From NCBI RefSeq assembly GCF_001298445.1, contig NZ_CP012036.1, positions 1,305,263 to 1,369,262 of the forward strand: 64,000 nt of DNA. Reading direction: 5' to 3'. A program made the position numbers and the translations under genes. The stretch comes from Nostoc piscinale CENA21 (GTDB lineage Bacteria; Cyanobacteriota; Cyanobacteriia; Cyanobacteriales; Nostocaceae). Below, piece after piece: positions 61,632-64,000 of the stretch (its first letter is position 1; each line of letters begins with the position of its first letter). A model generated the notes under the pieces. That model was not told where the DNA came from. It saw only the letters and a list, made by a program, of their open reading frames with translations, and did not search any database.

Positions 61632-62594
61632 TTACGCTAACCCAACTAGCTTTTCACTCAAATCCCACAGGCGTTCAGCTTTAGCATCATCCCGCGCTTG
61701 GGGAGAAACTGTCTGCACAAAAGACTTACCATCTTTTTTCTGGCGATTTCCCCAACTCCAATAAGCACCAGATTGCTTATATTCTGGCTCAATCACCACG
61801 GCTGCAACCCGTTCTCCTGCTGTATCTTGAGAGACATATCCCCCAGTAATGTATTTTTGGAACAAGGGGAAGAGTTTTTGGAATAAAGGATAGTGGTTGC
61901 GGAATAGTGGTGTTTCAGCCACACATCCCGGATAGAGAGAGGTAAAGGTAATACCAGTTGATTCGTGATAGCGTCGATGCAGTTCGCGCATGGTTAATAC
62001 GTTGCAGACTTTACTATCTTTGTAAGCTTTAACGGGTTCAAATTTCTTACCGTCAATCATCGAAATCGGTGCTTTAAAGCCTGCGGCAAAGCCTTCTAAA
62101 TCACCCAAGTCTGGACGTGGTGGAATCTTACCACCTAGTTCGTCTGGATTGTGGGTAACAGTTCCCAAAATTACCATTCGCTTATCCGCAGCTGGAGATT
62201 TTTTCATATCCTCCAGCAAAAGTTTGCACAGCAGAAAATGACCAAGGTGATTAGTGGTCATGGTTAATTCGTAGCCTTCGGGGCTGCGTAATGGCTCTTT
62301 GATTAATGGCATATAAATTGCCGCGTTCGCCACTACGGCATCTAAATATTTGCCACTCACTCTAAAGTTATTGACAAACTGGCGCACACTATCCAAAGAA
62401 CCCAGGTCAATGTGCATGATGGTATAGCTGTCCTTGGGTATGCCTACTTCTTGAGCAGCTTTTTCAGCCTTTGCCAAATCTCGGCAGGCCATGACAACGT
62501 GCCATCCTCTGCGAGCAAATGCTTTTGCAGCGTACAAACCCACCCCAGAGGACGCACCTGTGATTACAACGGTTGACTTCTGATCCTGTGCCAT
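61632..62594 (-). CDS. por: light-dependent protochlorophyllide reductase
   Basis: Reduces protochlorophyllide to chlorophyllide with NADPH in the light. The 320 residues have the SDR Rossmann motif TGASSGVGLYAAKAFA (12-27), catalytic Tyr/Lys in YKDSKVCNVLTM (about 188-199), the LPOR-specific loop FQKYITGGYVSQDTAGERVA with surrounding cysteine PGCVAET, and a C-terminal KKDGKSFVQTVSP block. Length and motifs fit LPOR rather than a general SDR. It lies between inverted family B repeats. Associated with thylakoid or plasma membranes. Confidence 0.97.
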   Translation of the reverse strand: MAQDQKSTVVITGASSGVGLYAAKAFARRGWHVVMACRDLAKAEKAAQEVGIPKDSYTIMHIDLGSLDSVRQFVNNFRVSGKYLDAVVANAAIYMPLIKEPLRSPEGYELTMTTNHLGHFLLCKLLLEDMKKSPAADKRMVILGTVTHNPDELGGKIPPRPDLGDLEGFAAGFKAPISMIDGKKFEPVKAYKDSKVCNVLTMRELHRRYHESTGITFTSLYPGCVAETPLFRNHYPLFQKLFPLFQKYITGGYVSQDTAGERVAAVVIEPEYKQSGAYWSWGNRQKKDGKSFVQTVSPQARDDAKAERLWDLSEKLVGLA

Positions 62595-62757
62595 TGCTAT
62601 TTAGACTCTGTTATCGCCTTTTACTATCTTCTGGATTTTACATCACTGGGTTATACAGATTATCTATCAATTTTTGCTTAATACTTGTTAACAATTGCAG
62701 AATTCAGGAGTCATAATTCAGGAGTCAGAATCAACACCTCGACTAAATTCGGTGCTG

Positions 62758-62872
62758 ATACCGTTTCACTTTAAGTCTGATACAAATAGATCGCAGGGTA
62801 ACAGAGGGCATAGTGCAAGGGAAAAGAATAAAAAACCCATGAATTTGGATCATTTTTTTCGTTAAATAGTAT
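62758..62872 (-). repeat. MITE-like repeat family B, copy 2
   Basis: Reverse complement of copy 1 with about 80-85% similarity by eye: ATACCGTTTCACTTTAAG at the left, TTTTTTTCGTTAAATAGTAT at the right, and inner GATACAAATAGATCGCAGGG and AACCCATGAATTTGG. It lies 164 bases upstream of the por start. Just before it, at 62703-62730, two TTCAGGAGTCA units of an STRR repeat. The rest of 62595-63057 shows nothing. Confidence 0.7.
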
Positions 62873-63057
62873 GAATCAGTGATGAAAAAAGACCATCACT
62901 GACTTTATATGTAGCAATCCTAAATGATTTATAAACCTATCTCCCTTGTCTGCCTTGTCTCGTATCTTCTTATATCAAATAGAACTGCTAGAAATAACCT
63001 CTAATAAAAAAATAATGGTGGGCATAACCCACCAAAAATCTCTATTTAATTTTTATT

Positions 63058-63471
63058 TTATAATAAACATTCTCTAGTTTGATGATGATTGATAAACATT
63101 TCCATGTCATATTCAATATTGTCTAAGACAATTGAAAAATTAGTTCTATCATATTCACCCTCACAAAAGGTTTCCATATATAAATTACTGCCTGAATTAT
63201 CAATATATGCTTTCATAAACATAAATAATAAATTCAGTTCATTTACGTATTCTAAAAGATTATGTCTATATACATTCAGATTACAAGAATAAAGAATTCT
63301 AATTAATACGCCTCGATTTGGTACATTTTTAACTATTAAACCATGCTTTCTTGGGTGACGACATAACAGTAATTCATCTTCTTCATCAACATGATAGCCA
63401 TTGAATTCTAAATGATTGCGATATCTCACCAAAGGGTGAGCTAAATAATCACCGATGTTAATTTCTGACAT
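63058..63471 (-). CDS. YbjN/T3SS-chaperone-fold-like protein
   Basis: 137 residues from the ATG at 63471 (an upstream start at 63501 adds MVKHIVRFIP but lacks support). Pattern LEFNGYHVDEEDELLLCRHP (about 24-43), VLIRILYSCNLNV, then ELNLLFMFMKAYIDNSGSNL resembles the alternating beta-alpha structure of YbjN-type proteins. No signal peptide or catalytic motif. Function unknown; the family call is tentative. Low GC compared with neighbours. Confidence 0.55.
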   Translation of the reverse strand: MSEINIGDYLAHPLVRYRNHLEFNGYHVDEEDELLLCRHPRKHGLIVKNVPNRGVLIRILYSCNLNVYRHNLLEYVNELNLLFMFMKAYIDNSGSNLYMETFCEGEYDRTNFSIVLDNIEYDMEMFINHHQTRECLL

Positions 63472-63605
63472 GGGTATAAACCTCACAATGTGCTTAACCA
63501 ATGATGTTGGTTAAAGTTAGTATTCCCACTTAGAGATAATTTATTAACTCTATCTTGAGATATATAAAAATCTGGTTTGATGCCTGAATCTACTTGTGTA
63601 GATAG

Positions 63606-63632
63606 GAGTGGGGAGTAGGGAGTAGGAAAGAA
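63606..63632. repeat. tandem GGGAGTA repeat
   Basis: Four copies of a GGGAGT(A/G) unit, the complement of the CTCCCTA array at 21240-21268. STRR-type; no gene adjoins. Confidence 0.6.
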
Positions 63633-63726
63633 AGCCTATCTTAGTGTGATGAACAGAAGCTAGAGTGAGAAAGTGATTAACCTCGCTTATACAGGACGCT
63701 GCTACAATCCGTCTAATTTTAAATAA

Positions 63727-63755
63727 GCAGTATGCTCAAAGTCAGAGCATACTGC
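63727..63755 (-). terminator. hairpin, 11-bp perfect stem
   Basis: GCAGTATGCTC and GAGCATACTGC pair perfectly around a seven-base loop. On the minus strand the stem is followed by TTATTTAAAATT, so it may end the transcript of the gene entering from the right edge, about 160 bases away. Between them (63759-63896) lies a looser inverted repeat around CAGAAGGT. Confidence 0.5.
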
Positions 63756-63917
63756 CATAACAGAAGGTTAAGAATTCAAAATCCAGACTTGATCAGAGTT
63801 GGAGAATCAGTACTATGAAAATTTCTATCTAGTAGAGTGCTGATTCATGAATGATTCTGAATTTTGATTATAACCATTACCTTCTGTGGTCAGAATCGCA
63901 CCCGAAATCACCAATTT

Positions 63918-64000
63918 TTAGCCGGTATACCAAGCAGCACCAAGTCTATCTTTAGTAGCGACAGTAGATTCTGTAGCTTGTGTGCCATTCATTGTCCAAA
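63918..64000 (-). CDS. 3' end of an unidentified gene (partial)
   Basis: A frame open from the right edge ends in TAA at 63918-63920. The visible 27 residues end NGTQATESTVATKDRLGA then AWYTG. It has protein-like composition. Too short to assign. The 63472-63917 stretch before it contains only the repeats and hairpin already listed. Confidence 0.4.
   Translation of the reverse strand, partial: WTMNGTQATESTVATKDRLGAAWYTG

Noticed and set aside
63759..63896. Loose inverted repeat around CAGAAGGT as a MITE
   Set aside because: Arms align only with several gaps and no second copy was seen in the window.
1..64000. tRNA, rRNA, tmRNA, replication origin or prophage
   Set aside because: Looked for characteristic segments in intergenic regions and saw none; a covariance search would be needed to exclude a divergent small RNA.

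Overview
The window is chromosomal DNA of a cyanobacterium, most likely a filamentous heterocyst-forming one (Nostoc/Calothrix/Tolypothrix group). Signs of this are the frequent HIP1 octamer GCGATCGC, a light-dependent protochlorophyllide reductase, a one-helix high-light-inducible protein, short tandem heptamer-like repeats, TPR-CHAT proteins and several dispersed palindromic repeat families. No rRNA or tRNA gene was recognised.

Layout. 1-11205: a type I CRISPR-Cas locus of the MYXAN (DevR/DevS) group. One minus-strand operon runs WYL regulator, cas6, cas3, cas8 (Cmx8), cas7 (DevR), cas5 (DevS), cas4-cas1 fusion, cas2. It is bracketed by two arrays with related 36-base repeats and matching leaders. 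11441-29886: housekeeping and metabolic genes: APS/PAPS reductase, a methyltransferase, RNase D, a 5'-nucleotidase-like enzyme, a DUF4129/DUF4350 pair, cytochrome bd oxidase, alanine dehydrogenase, an Hlip, WD40, RnfD-like and DUF2330 proteins. 30174-30957: a PadR-type regulator with twin palindromic operators. 30973-37860: a lasso-peptide-type RiPP cluster in one direction: RRE protein (B1), protease (B2), cyclase (C), three precursor genes each preceded by the same RNA hairpin, an HPr-kinase-like enzyme and an ABC exporter. 38960-49154: a WD40 Ser/Thr kinase, ExbB/ExbD, an FMN-binding oxidase-like protein, an AMIN-beta-lactamase-fold protein and a TPR-CHAT protein. 49299-52455: a mosaic island in which Uma2, MntA-HepT and RelN-RelE cassettes alternate with copies of the 3' tail of a type I restriction hsdS gene, ending in an IS1-family element that cuts hsdS. 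52689-64000: leuS, a second CHAT protein, an HMA-like protein, a glycosyltransferase, gluconate kinase, por between inverted MITE-like repeats, a YbjN-like protein and a gene fragment at the right edge.

A window-wide anomaly affects eleven genes, including cas3, cas8, the lasso exporter, exbD, rnd and both halves of the large CHAT gene. Each is broken by exactly one extra base in an A/T run of 7-9, and removing one base restores the family's sequence every time. This looks more like homopolymer over-calling in the assembly than real decay, so these genes are annotated at full length with the break noted. The most interesting biology is the lasso precursor/hairpin array, the hsdS-tail cassette island and the conserved architecture of the two CRISPR leaders.
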